Below are positions 18,491-27,764 of a stretch of DNA of 64,000 nucleotides, one piece after another. The translations under genes and the position numbers were made by a program. The stretch's first letter is position 1, and every line of letters starts with the position of its first letter. This stretch comes from Myxococcales bacterium. Its GTDB lineage: Bacteria; Myxococcota_A; Polyangia; Polyangiales; Polyangiaceae. Below the pieces are notes generated by a model. That model was not told the origin of the DNA. It did not search any database and worked only from the letters and a program-made list of their open reading frames with translations. The stretch is taken from positions 62,001 to 126,000 of the forward strand of contig JANYHK010000019.1 in NCBI GenBank assembly GCA_025359105.1, in the 5' to 3' direction.

Positions 18491-18600
18491 GGTGGACGAG
18501 GGTACCGTGCCGTGGGCGTCCTTGTCTCGTGTAGGATGCCCCGTGATGCCGCCGCACGAAGTGACGCTCGCGCCGTCCATCGATCCACGCGGGTCTTGCC

Positions 18601-20451
18601 GTGCGTAACGAGAGGAGAGTCGCGGTCGTCGCATGGGCCCTCCTGGTCGGGGGATGGTCGACCGCCGTCCGGGCAGAGCCGCCGCCGCCCCAATCGACAG
18701 AGGAGACGACGTACTCGCCTTACGAGCGGGAGTCGCTCGACGGCGCGCTCAAAGAACTTCACCGGTCCATCGATCCGGCGCCCGAGGGAAAGATCTACGA
18801 GGGGGCCGACGTGGTGACCCTCGAGGTGCTCGAAGAGCGTGATCCCCTCCAGGGCTGGGGGATCGACCGCTTCGACGGCTCCAAGCTGCCCCTCGATACC
18901 GTCTTGAATGCCCTCCACACGACGTCGAAGCGCGACGTCATCGCGCGGGAGGTGCTGCTCGAAGAGGGGCGGCCGTACGAGCAGGCGCTCGTCGATCAGA
19001 CGGCCCGAAATCTCCGTGGGCTCAGCCAGCTGTCGCTCGTGATCGTCGTCCCCGTCCGGGGAAGCGCGCCCGACAGGGTGCGCTTGCTGATGATCACGAA
19101 GGACGTGTGGAGCCTCAGGCTCAACTCGGACGTCCAGATCGGAACGGGGGGGCTCGAGTCGCTCCTGCTCGAGCCGACGGAGTCGAACCTCGCGGGCCGG
19201 CACCAAACGATCTTTACCCGCCTGTTCATCGTCCCGAACGCGATGACGGTGGGGGCGGGGTACACGATTCGTCGCCTCGCCGGGACCCACGTGGCCTTTT
19301 CGGCCGACGCGAACATCATCACCAACCGGTTCTCCGGGGAGGCGGAGGGGTCGGCCGGCTCGGCAAGCATCGGCTTGCCGCTGTATTCGTTGCGGCAAGA
19401 GTGGGCCTGGTCGGTCGCCAATTCATGGCGCAACGAGACCCTCCGGCGCTATGTGAACGCGAGGCTCAGCACCTACGACGCGAAGGCGACGCCCAACGTG
19501 AAGGACGCGATCCCCTTCGAGTACCACGCGCGAAGGCTCACCGAGTCGGCCTCCGTGACGCGCTCGTTCGGTGACCTTCAGAAGAACGACATCGCGTTCG
19601 GCGCCGAGATCAACCTCCGCGACTTCCGCGCGCCCGATCTCTCGCGCTTCGATCCGGCGGCGGCGACGGAGTTCGTCACCCGCAACGTGCCGGTCAGCGA
19701 CACACGCGTCGGCCCGTTCGTGCAGTGGAGGAGCTACGAGAGCCGGTTCCTCGAGGTGCTCGACGTCGAGACGCTGGCGCTGCAAGAAGACTATCGCCTC
19801 GGGCACGATTTCTTGGCCAGGGTCTACCCCGTCACCACCGCGCTCGGATCATCGAGGGACTTCGTCGGGGGCTACCTCGGGCTGCAATACACGTGGCCCG
19901 TCTCGACGGGGCTCTTGCGGCTCGCCGTCGAATCGACGACGGAGGCAGAAACCACCCGCGTGTCGGACGCCTCCGCGGGCGGTCACGTGCGGTGGGTCTC
20001 GCCGCGCTTCTCTTTCGGGCGCTTCGTCATCGACGTGACCGGCCAGAACCGGTACCGAAATTACCTGAATCGCCTCACGTTCCTCGGCGGCAATTCCCGT
20101 CTGCGCGGCTACCCGAGCAACTTCTACGTCGGCAAGGACTGGGCGACGGCGAACGCCGAGTACCGCACGAAGCCGCTCCAGGTGCTCGGCTCGCAGCTCG
20201 CGGCGGCGGTGTTTTACGACGTCGGCGACGCGTTCAACGGATACGACAATCTGCACCCCAAGCAGTCGGTCGGCGTGGGCTTTCGATTTCTGTTTCCGCA
20301 GCTCGATCGGTTCGTGCTGCGCGGGGACCTGGGTTTTCCGCTGCCGCCGCGCGACGCGGGCGTGTCCGCCATGGGTTTTTATCTCGCGTTTCAGCAGGCG
20401 TTCGGCCTCGACACCATCAGCGGCCCGCCGGGTGGCGCGCTGGGCCAATGA
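18601..20451 (+). CDS. Omp85-family outer membrane protein (BamA/TamA-like)
   Basis: 616 aa from GTG 18601. Signal peptide of about 26 residues ending in VRA, then a short POTRA-like region (roughly 90-180, with VLEERDPLQ and LLEEGRPYEQALVDQTARNLRGLSQL) and a C-terminal 16-strand-type barrel. The L6-loop signature RLRGY is at residues 500-504, diagnostic of Omp85 proteins. Shorter than BamA, with fewer POTRA domains, so it is an accessory member rather than the essential BamA. It should insert or translocate proteins or lipids at the outer membrane. Five bases separate it from addB. Confidence 0.88.
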   Translation: MRNERRVAVVAWALLVGGWSTAVRAEPPPPQSTEETTYSPYERESLDGALKELHRSIDPAPEGKIYEGADVVTLEVLEERDPLQGWGIDRFDGSKLPLDTVLNALHTTSKRDVIAREVLLEEGRPYEQALVDQTARNLRGLSQLSLVIVVPVRGSAPDRVRLLMITKDVWSLRLNSDVQIGTGGLESLLLEPTESNLAGRHQTIFTRLFIVPNAMTVGAGYTIRRLAGTHVAFSADANIITNRFSGEAEGSAGSASIGLPLYSLRQEWAWSVANSWRNETLRRYVNARLSTYDAKATPNVKDAIPFEYHARRLTESASVTRSFGDLQKNDIAFGAEINLRDFRAPDLSRFDPAAATEFVTRNVPVSDTRVGPFVQWRSYESRFLEVLDVETLALQEDYRLGHDFLARVYPVTTALGSSRDFVGGYLGLQYTWPVSTGLLRLAVESTTEAETTRVSDASAGGHVRWVSPRFSFGRFVIDVTGQNRYRNYLNRLTFLGGNSRLRGYPSNFYVGKDWATANAEYRTKPLQVLGSQLAAAVFYDVGDAFNGYDNLHPKQSVGVGFRFLFPQLDRFVLRGDLGFPLPPRDAGVSAMGFYLAFQQAFGLDTISGPPGGALGQ

Positions 20452-20455
20452 GCCG

Positions 20456-23400
20456 ATGAAGCAGGGAACGCGCGCGCTCTGCGTCTCCGCTTCGGCCCAT
20501 GCGCGCCTCGGGCGCGCCGCCGCGTGGCTCACTGCGCGTGGCAACGCCGAGCCGGTGCTCCTCGTCGGGGCGCACGCCGAGGCGATCCAGAGCCTCGCGC
20601 GTCCGGTCGCGCATCGGGCCGGCGCGTCGTTCGGCGCGACGCGGCTCGGGCTCGGGCGGCTCGCGGCGACCCTCGCGGCGCAGGCGCTCGCCGAGCGCGG
20701 GCTCGTCGCGGCGGGGGGCCTCGCGCTCGAGGCGCTATGCGCGCGCGTCGTGAACAAGCTCGACGAGAAGGGCGGGCTCGGTCGCTTCGCGGTGGTGGCG
20801 GACAGGCCGGGGCTCCCGCGCGCGCTCGCGCGGTCGATCGGCGAGCTGCGCATGGCGCAGGTGGCGGCGACGCGGCTGGCCGATCCCGATCTGGCGCGCG
20901 TGTACGCGGCGTACGAGGCGGAGCTCGAAGGGGCGCGCCTCGCCGATCGCGCCGCCGTGCTGCACCTGGCGGTGGCGCGCGCGAAGGAGACCGCCGGCGC
21001 GGGTGCCGGGACGGCCGAGGCGCTCCTCGGCCTGCCGACGCTGCTCCTCGACGTCGCGGTGGGCTCGACGCTCGAGCGCGAGCTCGTCGCGGCGCTTGCT
21101 TTGAGGTCCGAGGATCTCCTGGCGACGTGCCCGCGCGGGGACGAGCGGTCGCGCGCGCTGCTCGAAGGGGCGCTTGGCGTGACCGCGGAGGAGCTCCCTG
21201 TCCCGGGCTCCGGCGCCCTCGCACGACTGCAGGAGGGTCTCTTCCGCGAGCAGACCGCGGCAGGCGCGAGCTCCGACGAGGTGACGATCCTCTCGGCCCC
21301 CGGCGAGAGCCGCGAATGCGTGGAGATCGCGCGCCGTATCCTCGCCGAGGCCGCGGACGGTGTCCCGTTCGATCGCATCGCGGTCCTCCTTCGTTCGACG
21401 GCGCCGTACCGCGCGCACCTCGTCGAGGCGCTGCGTCGCGCGCAGGTGCCCGTGCACTTCGCGCAGGGGACGCTCCTCCCCGATCCCTCCGGACGCGCGC
21501 TGCTCGCGCTGCTCGCGTGCGCCGCGGAAGGGCTCTCGGCGCGGCGCTTCGCCGAGTACGTGTCGCTGGGGGAGGTGCCGGCCGCGAACGCGGACGGTCT
21601 ACCCCCTGAGGCTGCGCTCGCCGGCGAGCGCTTCGTCGCGCCCGACGAGGACGCGCTGCCCGCCGTGATCGCGCGCGCGCGCCTCGAAGAAGAAGACGCG
21701 GCCTCCGAGGAGCCCGCGCCTGCCGAGGTGCTCGCGGAAGGCGCGCCCGTGACCGGCGGAACCCTCCGCGCGCCGCGGCGGTGGGAGCGCCTCCTCGTCG
21801 AGGCGGCCGTCATCGGCGGCCGCGAGCGCTGGCAGAAGCGCCTGGACGGGCTCGCCCACGAGCGCGAGCTCGATCTACGCGCGCTCGAGGATCCCGACTC
21901 GCCGAGCCGCGAGCGCATCCAGCGCGAGCTCGCCGATCTGGCCGCCCTGCGGACGTACGCGCTGCCGCTCCTCGACGCGCTCGCCGACCTGCCGCGCGAG
22001 GCGACCTGGCACGTCTGGATCGACAAGCTCGGCGAGCTGGCGACGCGCGCGCTCCGGCGCCCCGAGCGCGTCCTGGCGGTCCTGGGCGAGCTCGCGCCGA
22101 TGGCGGCCGTCTCCGGCGTCGATCTTCGCGAGGTACGCCTCGCCCTCTCGAAGCGCCTCGGCGATCTGCTCTCGCTGCCCGGCGAGCGCCGCTACGGGAA
22201 GGTGTACGTCGGCGCGGCCGAAGGGGCGCGGGGGCTCGCGTTCGAGGTCGTCTTCGTCCCCGGCCTGGGCGAGAAAATCTTCCCTCAGAAGGTCGCCGAG
22301 GATCCCATCTTGCGCGACGTCGAGCGCCGCGCGCTGGACCCGCACCTCGTTCACAACGACGATCGCGTCCTCGCCGAGCGCCTCGCGCTCCGCCTTGCCG
22401 TCGGCGCCGCGAAGAGTCGCGTGTGCCTCTCGTACCCGCGCATCGACACCGAGCAGGCGCGCCCGCGCACGCCGTCGTTCTACGGGCTCGAGGTCCTGCG
22501 CGCGGCCGAGGGCGTGCTCCCCGGCTTCGACGAGCTCGCGCGCCGCGCGGAGAAGGCGAGCCTCGCGCGCCTGGGCTGGCCGGCGCCGGCGTCGCCGCTC
22601 GACGCGATCGACGACGCCGAGCACGATCTCGCGCTCCTCGCCCAGGTCTTCCAGCGCCCCGAGGCGGAGACGGCCGGCAAGGCGCGCTACCTCCTCGGCG
22701 CCAACGTTCACCTCGCGCGCGCGTTGCGCTTCCGCTTCACGCGGTGGGAGAAGAAATTCTACTCCTCCGACGGCCTCGTCGCGCCGAGCGAGCTCGCGCG
22801 GCCCGCGCTCGCAAAGCACCTGCCGGAGGCGCGCTCGTTCTCGCCGACCGCGCTCCAGAACTTCGCGACCTGCCCCTACAAATTCGTCCTCTATGCGCTG
22901 CACAAGCTCGGGCCTCGCGAGGAGCCCGAGGCCCTCGAGGAGCTGAACCCCCTGCAAAAGGGCTCGCTCGTGCACGACATCCTCTACCACCTCCACGTTC
23001 GCCTTCGCGAAGTCGGCATGCTGCCGGTGCGCCCGTCGAACCTCGAGGCGGCGCGCGCGCACCTCGCCGCCGTCGTGGACGAGGTGTCGGAGAAGCATCG
23101 CTACGATCTGTGCCCGGCGATCCCGCGCGTCTGGGAGGACGGGATCGCGTCGATCAAGGCGGATCTCGTCGAGTGGCTGCGCCGCGCGTCCGAGGACCCG
23201 CAGTGGGTGCCGCTCCACTTCGAGCTGTCCTTCGGCCTGCCCGATCGCCGCGACGCTCAGGATCCGGCGAGCAAGAAAGAGGACGTGCCGCTCGACGAAG
23301 GTTTACGCCTCCGCGGCTCGATCGATCTCGTCGAGCGCCACGAGGACGGGAGAATCCGCGCCACGGACTACAAGACCGGGAAGGCCCGCACCAAGGAGGG

Positions 23401-23749
23401 CGTCGTCGTGGGCGGCGGCGAGGTGCTGCAGCCGGTCATGTACTCGCTCGTCCTCGAGAAGCTACTGGGCGCAAACGTCGAAGGGGGGCGGCTCTACTAC
23501 TGCACGTCGGCGGGGGACTTCAAGGAGACGCTGGTTCCGCTGAACGAAGAGGCGCGCGAAGGGGCGCGCGCCGTCGCCAAGACGATCGGCGACGCGCTCC
23601 GCGAGGCGTTCTTGCCGGCGGCGCCCGTGAAGGGCGGCTGCGACTACTGCGACTACAAGGTGGTGTGCGGGCCGTACGAGGAGCAGCGCACCAAGCGGAA
23701 GCACCCGGGTCCGCTGAAGGCGCTCGCGACGCTGCGAGGTCGCAAATGA
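20456..23749 (+). CDS. addB: AddB-like nuclease/helicase subunit with Fe-S staple
   Basis: 1097 aa. Resembles AddB/RexB, partner of AddA in double-strand-break resection before RecA loading. The C-terminal PD-(D/E)XK domain shows DYKTG (Asp971, Lys973). Four Cys for the AddB iron-sulfur staple are in place: Cys806 (FATCPYKF), then Cys1062, Cys1065 and Cys1071 (CDYCDYKVVC). The N-terminal UvrD-like region has no clear Walker A GKT, as in RexB-type subunits, so helicase drive presumably comes from AddA. ATG 20456 lies 5 bp after the Omp85 stop; its own stop overlaps the addA ATG (ATGA). Confidence 0.88.
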   Translation: MKQGTRALCVSASAHARLGRAAAWLTARGNAEPVLLVGAHAEAIQSLARPVAHRAGASFGATRLGLGRLAATLAAQALAERGLVAAGGLALEALCARVVNKLDEKGGLGRFAVVADRPGLPRALARSIGELRMAQVAATRLADPDLARVYAAYEAELEGARLADRAAVLHLAVARAKETAGAGAGTAEALLGLPTLLLDVAVGSTLERELVAALALRSEDLLATCPRGDERSRALLEGALGVTAEELPVPGSGALARLQEGLFREQTAAGASSDEVTILSAPGESRECVEIARRILAEAADGVPFDRIAVLLRSTAPYRAHLVEALRRAQVPVHFAQGTLLPDPSGRALLALLACAAEGLSARRFAEYVSLGEVPAANADGLPPEAALAGERFVAPDEDALPAVIARARLEEEDAASEEPAPAEVLAEGAPVTGGTLRAPRRWERLLVEAAVIGGRERWQKRLDGLAHERELDLRALEDPDSPSRERIQRELADLAALRTYALPLLDALADLPREATWHVWIDKLGELATRALRRPERVLAVLGELAPMAAVSGVDLREVRLALSKRLGDLLSLPGERRYGKVYVGAAEGARGLAFEVVFVPGLGEKIFPQKVAEDPILRDVERRALDPHLVHNDDRVLAERLALRLAVGAAKSRVCLSYPRIDTEQARPRTPSFYGLEVLRAAEGVLPGFDELARRAEKASLARLGWPAPASPLDAIDDAEHDLALLAQVFQRPEAETAGKARYLLGANVHLARALRFRFTRWEKKFYSSDGLVAPSELARPALAKHLPEARSFSPTALQNFATCPYKFVLYALHKLGPREEPEALEELNPLQKGSLVHDILYHLHVRLREVGMLPVRPSNLEAARAHLAAVVDEVSEKHRYDLCPAIPRVWEDGIASIKADLVEWLRRASEDPQWVPLHFELSFGLPDRRDAQDPASKKEDVPLDEGLRLRGSIDLVERHEDGRIRATDYKTGKARTKEGVVVGGGEVLQPVMYSLVLEKLLGANVEGGRLYYCTSAGDFKETLVPLNEEAREGARAVAKTIGDALREAFLPAAPVKGGCDYCDYKVVCGPYEEQRTKRKHPGPLKALATLRGRK

Positions 23750-26700
23750 ACGCGCGCCTCCCCGATCACGACGCGCGCGAGGCGATCCGAACCGAGCTCG
23801 ACGCCACGCTCGTCGTCGAGGCGGCGGCGGGCACCGGCAAGACGACCGAGCTCGTCGCCCGCATGCTCGCGCTCGTCTCGAGCGGCAAGGCGGAGCTCGC
23901 GCGCATCGTCGCGGTGACGTTCACCGAGAAGGCGGCCGGCGAGATGAAGCTCCGCCTGCGCGCGCGGGTCGAGGAGGAGCGCGTGCGCCCCGGGGTCACG
24001 GCGGCGGCACGCGCCAACCTCGACCGGGCGCTCGAGCAACTCGAGCAGGCACACATCAGCACGATCCACGGATTTTGCGCCGATTTGCTGCGTGAACGGC
24101 CCATCGAGGCCGCCGTCGATCCGATGTTCGAGATGGCGCCCGACGACGAGCGGGAGCGGCTCTTCGACGAGGCGTTCGACGACTGGTTTCAGAAGCAGCT
24201 CGAAGCGCCGCCGGAAGGGGTGCGGCGTGTGCTTCGCCGTCGCTCGCGTGATCGCGACGCGACGGGGCCGCGCGAGGCGCTGCGCAAGGCCGGGCTCGAC
24301 CTCATCGACCAGCGCGACTTCGCCGCGCCGTGGACCGCGGTGGCGATGGATCGCAAGGGCGACATCGACGCGGTGCTCGTGGCGCTGGCCGAGCTCGGCG
24401 CGCTCGCGGGCCAGGCGTCGGGCGGCGACGACTGGCTGCAGAAGGGCCTCGAAGAGGTCGCCCGCTTCCTCGAGGAGCTCGGCCGCCGCGAACGCGTGCG
24501 CCCGCGCGACCACGACGGCCTCGAGGCGGAGCTGCGTGAGCTCGGCAAGAAGAGGAGCTGGGGCTGGAAGGGCTACGGCAAGAACTACGGCAAGGGCCTC
24601 CTCCGCGCCGACGTGCTCGACATGCGTGCGCGCGTGAAGGAGCGCCTGGATCGCGTCCTCGCCGACCTCGACGCCAGCCTCGCCGCGCTCCTCCACGTGG
24701 AAATGCGCCCCCTCGTCCTGTCGTACGAGGCGCTGAAAGGGCGCGCCGGGAAGCTGGATTTCCTGGATCTGCTCGTCCGTGCGCGCGATCTCCTCGCGAC
24801 GAACGCGCAGGTCCGCGCCGACATGCAGGCGCGCTTCACCCACCTTCTGGTCGACGAATTCCAGGACACCGACCCGCTCCAGGCGGAGATCCTGGTCCTG
24901 CTCGCCGCCGACGATCCTGCCGAGGCCGATCACCGCAAGGTGCGGGTCGTCCCCGGCAAGCTGTTCGTCGTCGGCGATCCGAAGCAGTCGATCTACCGCT
25001 TCCGGCGCGCGGACGTCGCGCTCTACGAGCGAACGAAGCGGCGTCTCGTCGAGCAGGGGGCGAAGGTCGTGCACCTCGTGACGAGCTTCCGCGCCGCGCC
25101 GGCGCTCCAGCGCTTCGTGAACGACGCGTTCGCGCGCGTCATGAAGGGCGGCGAGGACGGGAGCCAGGCATCGTACGTCGCGCTCGAGGCGCCGCCCGGA
25201 AGGGAGGACGCGGCCGGCCAGCCGTCGATCATCGCGCTCCCGGTGCCGCGGCCGTACAGCGACTACGGCAAGATCGTGTCGTGGAAGGTGGACGAGTCGC
25301 TGCCCGACGCCGTCGCCGCGTTCGTGGAGTGGCTCGTCAAGAAAAGCGGCTGGACGATCACCGAGCGCGATAGCACCGTGGCGCGGCCGATCGAGGCGCG
25401 TCACGTGTGCCTCCTCTTCAAGCGCTTCTCCAGCTTCGGCGAGGACAAGACGCGCGCCTACGTGCGCGGGCTGGAGGCGCGGGGCATCCCGCACGTGCTC
25501 ATGGGCGGTCGCTCGTACCACGCGCGCGAGGAGGTGCTCGCGCTGCGCAACGCGCTGTCGGCCATCGAATGGCCCGACGACGAGCTTTCGGTGTTCGCGA
25601 CGCTCCGCGGGCCCTTCTTCGCGCTCGGCGACGACGTGCTCCTCGCTTACCGGGATCGCACCGGGCCGCTTCACCTGCTCCGCGACGCGAAGAGAGACGG
25701 GCTCGAACCGCCGCTCGCCGACGTGTGGGACGCGATCGCGATCCTCCGCGAGCTGCACTTTCGCCGCAACCGGCGACCCATCGCCGACACGCTCTCGCGC
25801 CTGCTCGGCGAGACCCGCGCGCACGCCGGCGTGGCCATCTGGCCGACGGGCGAGCAGGCGCTCGCCAACATCCTGCGTGTCCTCGACCTCGCGCGGCGCT
25901 TCGAGGCGTCGCAGGCGACGAGCTTCCGCGCCTTCGTGCAGCGCATGCAGGACGACGCGGCGCGCGGCGGAGCCCCCGAGGCGCCGGTCGTCGAGGAGGG
26001 CACCGACGGCGTCCGCCTCATGACGGTGCACCGCGCCAAGGGGCTCGAGTTCCCAGTCGTCATCCTCGTCGACCCGTTGGCGCCCAAGACGATGCGGGAG
26101 CCGTCGCGCTACACCGACGCCGACGCCAAGCTCTGCGCGATGCCACTGTGCGGCTGCACGCCGCGCGATCTCGACGTGCATCGCGACGAGGTGCTCCGCC
26201 GCGACCACGACGAAGCCGTGCGGCTCGGCTACGTCGCGGCGACGCGCGCGCGGGACCTGCTCGTCGTCCCCGGCTTCGGCGACGGTGGACAGGAGGGGTG
26301 GCTCGACATGCTCGACGTCGTCCTCTACCCGGATCCGCGAGACCTGCGCGTGGCGCAGCAGGCGCCCGGGTGCCCGGCCTTCGCGGGCGACGACACCGTC
26401 CTCGAATGGCCGGAAAAAGCCCAGCGGAGCCCCCAGCGGGCGGTCGCTCCCGGGCTCCACACGTCGCGCGGCGGGCACCACGTCGTGTGGTGGGATCCGA
26501 AGGCGCTCGACCTCGGCAAGGAAAACGAGGCGGGGCTGCGCCAGCGAAAGCTCCTCGAGGCCGACAAGGACGGCAAGGCCGCGGAGGACGGCGTCAAGCA
26601 GCACCAGGCGTGGAAGGACGCACGCGACGCGCGGCTGGCGCGGGGCGGCGTCCCGGAGCTGCGTGTCCGGACGGTGACGGCGGCGGCGTCAGCGTCGGCA

Positions 26701-27198
26701 GAAGCAGGAGCCGCCGGCGCGCAGGTCGAGCTCGTCGAGGTCGCTGGGCGTCGCGAGGGGAGGCCACACCACAAGCGCTTCGGCACGCTGGTGCACGGGG
26801 TGCTCGCGGAGCTTCCGCTCGACGCTTCGGAACAGACTGCCTTGCAGATCGCAGTCAAGCAGGCCCGCCTCGTCGGCGCCCCCGACGACGAAGCCAACGC
26901 GGCGGCCGAAGCCGCGTCGGCGGCGCTGGCGCACCCGCTCATGCGCCGGGCCGCGAAGAGCCGCGCGTGCCGTCGCGAGGTGTTCGTCTCGCTTACCGAG
27001 GACGACGGCGCGCTCGTCGAGGGCGTGGTCGATCTCGCCTTCGAAGAGGACGGGGCCTGGGTGGTGGTCGACTACAAGACCGATCGCGAGCTCGCCGCGG
27101 ACGGCCTGAAGCGGTACGAGGCCCAGGTCGCCACCTACGCGGCGGCGATCGCACGCGCCACCGGCGCCCCTGCGCGCGGGGTCCTGTTCCGCATTTGA
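23746..27198 (+). CDS. addA: AddA-like helicase-nuclease (UvrD superfamily)
   Basis: 1150 aa. SF1A helicase motifs in order: Walker A GTGKTT (residues 29-34), TFTEKAAGEMK (Ia), VDEFQDTDPLQ (II), VGDPKQSIYRFRRAD (III), TSFRA (IV), TVHRAKGLEFPVVIL (V) and YVAATRARDLLVV (VI). The C-terminal RecB-type nuclease is present: GVVDLAF and VVDYKTD with Asp1109 and Lys1111. With AddB it unwinds and degrades DNA ends for homologous recombination. The 4-nt overlap with addB indicates coupled synthesis of a heterodimer. Confidence 0.92.
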   Translation: MNARLPDHDAREAIRTELDATLVVEAAAGTGKTTELVARMLALVSSGKAELARIVAVTFTEKAAGEMKLRLRARVEEERVRPGVTAAARANLDRALEQLEQAHISTIHGFCADLLRERPIEAAVDPMFEMAPDDERERLFDEAFDDWFQKQLEAPPEGVRRVLRRRSRDRDATGPREALRKAGLDLIDQRDFAAPWTAVAMDRKGDIDAVLVALAELGALAGQASGGDDWLQKGLEEVARFLEELGRRERVRPRDHDGLEAELRELGKKRSWGWKGYGKNYGKGLLRADVLDMRARVKERLDRVLADLDASLAALLHVEMRPLVLSYEALKGRAGKLDFLDLLVRARDLLATNAQVRADMQARFTHLLVDEFQDTDPLQAEILVLLAADDPAEADHRKVRVVPGKLFVVGDPKQSIYRFRRADVALYERTKRRLVEQGAKVVHLVTSFRAAPALQRFVNDAFARVMKGGEDGSQASYVALEAPPGREDAAGQPSIIALPVPRPYSDYGKIVSWKVDESLPDAVAAFVEWLVKKSGWTITERDSTVARPIEARHVCLLFKRFSSFGEDKTRAYVRGLEARGIPHVLMGGRSYHAREEVLALRNALSAIEWPDDELSVFATLRGPFFALGDDVLLAYRDRTGPLHLLRDAKRDGLEPPLADVWDAIAILRELHFRRNRRPIADTLSRLLGETRAHAGVAIWPTGEQALANILRVLDLARRFEASQATSFRAFVQRMQDDAARGGAPEAPVVEEGTDGVRLMTVHRAKGLEFPVVILVDPLAPKTMREPSRYTDADAKLCAMPLCGCTPRDLDVHRDEVLRRDHDEAVRLGYVAATRARDLLVVPGFGDGGQEGWLDMLDVVLYPDPRDLRVAQQAPGCPAFAGDDTVLEWPEKAQRSPQRAVAPGLHTSRGGHHVVWWDPKALDLGKENEAGLRQRKLLEADKDGKAAEDGVKQHQAWKDARDARLARGGVPELRVRTVTAAASASAEAGAAGAQVELVEVAGRREGRPHHKRFGTLVHGVLAELPLDASEQTALQIAVKQARLVGAPDDEANAAAEAASAALAHPLMRRAAKSRACRREVFVSLTEDDGALVEGVVDLAFEEDGAWVVVDYKTDRELAADGLKRYEAQVATYAAAIARATGAPARGVLFRI

Positions 27199-27220
27199 CT
27201 CCGGAAGCGCCGGCCGCCGG

Positions 27221-27757
27221 TCACGCCCGCCGCTCGTAGACGAGCAGCTCGCCGAGCGTCTCGTGGTCGCGCGTTCCCGCGCGCTCGAAGCCGACCTTCT
27301 CGAGCACGCGGATCGACGCCTGGTGCCAGCCGAAGGTCGTCGCTTGAATGAGCTTCACCTCCGGCTGCGCGAGCGCCCACGCGACCGAGGTCGCGACCGC
27401 CTCGGTGGCCAGACCGAGCCGCTGCGACTGCTCCTCGACGCCGTAGCCGATCTCGCAGACGCCGTCGTCGCCCGGGCGACCGTGGAAAACGACGCTGCCG
27501 ACGACGCGTGGCTCGTCGCCGGGGGGCCGCGCGATCATGAGCCGATCTCCCCAGAGTCGCGCCTCGGGATCGGCACGGATGGCCTCGAGCGACGCGCAGA
27601 ACGCCCGCTCGACCAGCGCGCGCCCCGGCCACGCCTCCGGGACGCGGGCGCCGGCGAGCGCCTCGACGCTCGGCCGCTGGCCCGTCATCACCGCCTCGAC
27701 GATCGCGAGCGTGATCGGGCGCAGCTCCAGGCGCGCGGAGTAAAGCACGGGCCCCAC
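27221..27757 (-). CDS. GNAT-family N-acetyltransferase (RimJ/RimL-like)
   Basis: 178 aa from GTG 27757. The N-terminal SARLELRPI strand starts the RimJ-type GNAT domain. The acetyl-CoA pyrophosphate loop is EEQSQRLGLATEAV (R/QxxGxA), with ASIRVLEKVGFERAGT near the C-terminus as the usual N-x-x-S-x-x-x-x-E-K-x-G-F variant. It acetylates an amino group on a protein N-terminus or a small molecule; the substrate cannot be read from sequence. Only 7 bp separate its start from the most upstream start of the divergent kinase gene. Confidence 0.9.
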   Translation of the reverse strand: MGPVLYSARLELRPITLAIVEAVMTGQRPSVEALAGARVPEAWPGRALVERAFCASLEAIRADPEARLWGDRLMIARPPGDEPRVVGSVVFHGRPGDDGVCEIGYGVEEQSQRLGLATEAVATSVAWALAQPEVKLIQATTFGWHQASIRVLEKVGFERAGTRDHETLGELLVYERRA

Positions 27758-27764
27758 ATCTGGA

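Noticed and set aside
16643-18817. 724-codon plus-strand frame across the SDR/acyltransferase genes
   Set aside because: Shadow of two well-supported minus-strand genes; composition not protein-like.
23653-26604. 983-codon antisense frame opposite addA
   Set aside because: No domain, low-complexity Arg/Ala/Glu composition; the plus strand carries all helicase motifs.
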